From positions 1 to 5,918 of the forward strand of contig JAISBC010000049.1 of the NCBI GenBank assembly GCA_031266385.1: a DNA stretch of 5,918 nucleotides, in the 5' to 3' direction. The position numbers were made by a program, and so were the translations under genes. How positions within the stretch are numbered: the stretch's first letter is position 1; each line of letters opens with the position of its first letter. Shown piece by piece: positions 5,855 to 5,918 of this stretch. Source of the DNA: Holosporales bacterium. Its GTDB lineage: Bacteria; Pseudomonadota; Alphaproteobacteria; RUG11792. A model generated the notes under the pieces. It was not told the DNA's origin. It saw nothing but the letters and a program-made list of their open reading frames with translations, and searched no databases.

Positions 5855-5918
5855 ATGAAGTATCACATACCCGAGAAAGATTGGCAAGTAATTTACTCAT
5901 TTCTAAACACCGTTCCCA
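5855..5918 (+). CDS. IS5-family transposase, N-terminal end, cut by the window edge
   Basis: The first 21 codons read MKYHIPEKDWQVIYSFLNTV and then P. This matches the start of many IS5-family transposases as I know them (MKYxIxxxDWxxIxxFLxxxP), whose N-terminal part is a helix-turn-helix-containing DNA-binding domain (DUF4096-like) that precedes the DDE catalytic domain. In many such elements the catalytic part is reached by a programmed frameshift; that part is outside the window. There is no clear ribosome binding site, and the start is flanked by an inverted repeat, consistent with weak, controlled expression. The family call is good given the short length; whether the element is intact cannot be seen. 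Confidence 0.75.
   Translation, partial: MKYHIPEKDWQVIYSFLNTVP

Larger units (their letters stand above)
5773..5918 (+). mobile_element. Left end of an IS5-type insertion sequence, cut by the window edge
   Basis: The transposase start at 5855 is preceded by a short leader, and GGCCCTGTTAGGGAATTTT beginning near 5773 resembles the terminal inverted repeats of IS5-family elements (GGnCCTGTT type). The bases just before, CTA or CTAG depending on where the end is set, would fit the short target duplications of this family. The right end is outside the window, so the boundary cannot be confirmed. Confidence 0.6.

Noticed and set aside
1..5918. CRISPR array
   Set aside because: No regularly spaced direct repeats were found; the only direct repeat is a single pair 1.2 kb apart.

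Overview
The window looks like an accessory stretch of a bacterial chromosome, most likely an alphaproteobacterium and possibly a host-associated one. This rests on the sequence of the one recognisable housekeeping-type protein, a TrkH potassium transporter with an alphaproteobacterial-style 'RVGGMQLF...LPRA.QIA' segment, on tRNAs with encoded CCA, and on insertion-sequence fragments beside secreted proteins without recognised relatives. Holosporales or a similar lineage is a guess; the sequence does not settle it.

Layout, left to right. Bases 1-152 hold the C-terminal end of a gene cut by the window edge, possibly an IS transposase. Bases 153-355 hold no supported gene. A 304-residue protein with a signal peptide (356-1270, +) converges, 3 bp apart, on trkH (1274-2716, -). 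Upstream of trkH on the same strand is a membrane-anchored protein gene (2772-3565, -). It has a strong ribosome binding site, but a run of 14 G near its start puts its two halves out of frame. Next come a compact GC-rich nested hairpin (3671-3716) inside a 9-bp inverted repeat, and a decayed second copy of the trkH promoter and first codons (3849-3959). Two tRNA genes on the minus strand follow: Lys(CTT) at 4053-4128 and Glu(CTC) at 4166-4241, transcribed Glu first from one visible promoter. A second secreted protein of 404 residues (4426-5640, -) has a consensus sigma70 promoter. The window ends at the left end of an IS5-type insertion sequence (from about 5773) with the first 21 codons of its transposase.

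There is little sign of genes working together: trkH has its own extended -10 promoter and the two secreted proteins are separate units. The most noteworthy points are the possible phase-variable G tract, the 110-bp direct repeat that flanks the G-tract gene and contains a trkH relic, the palindromic element, the hairpin and promoter arrangement of the IS5 transposase, and the shortened fourth pore loop of TrkH.
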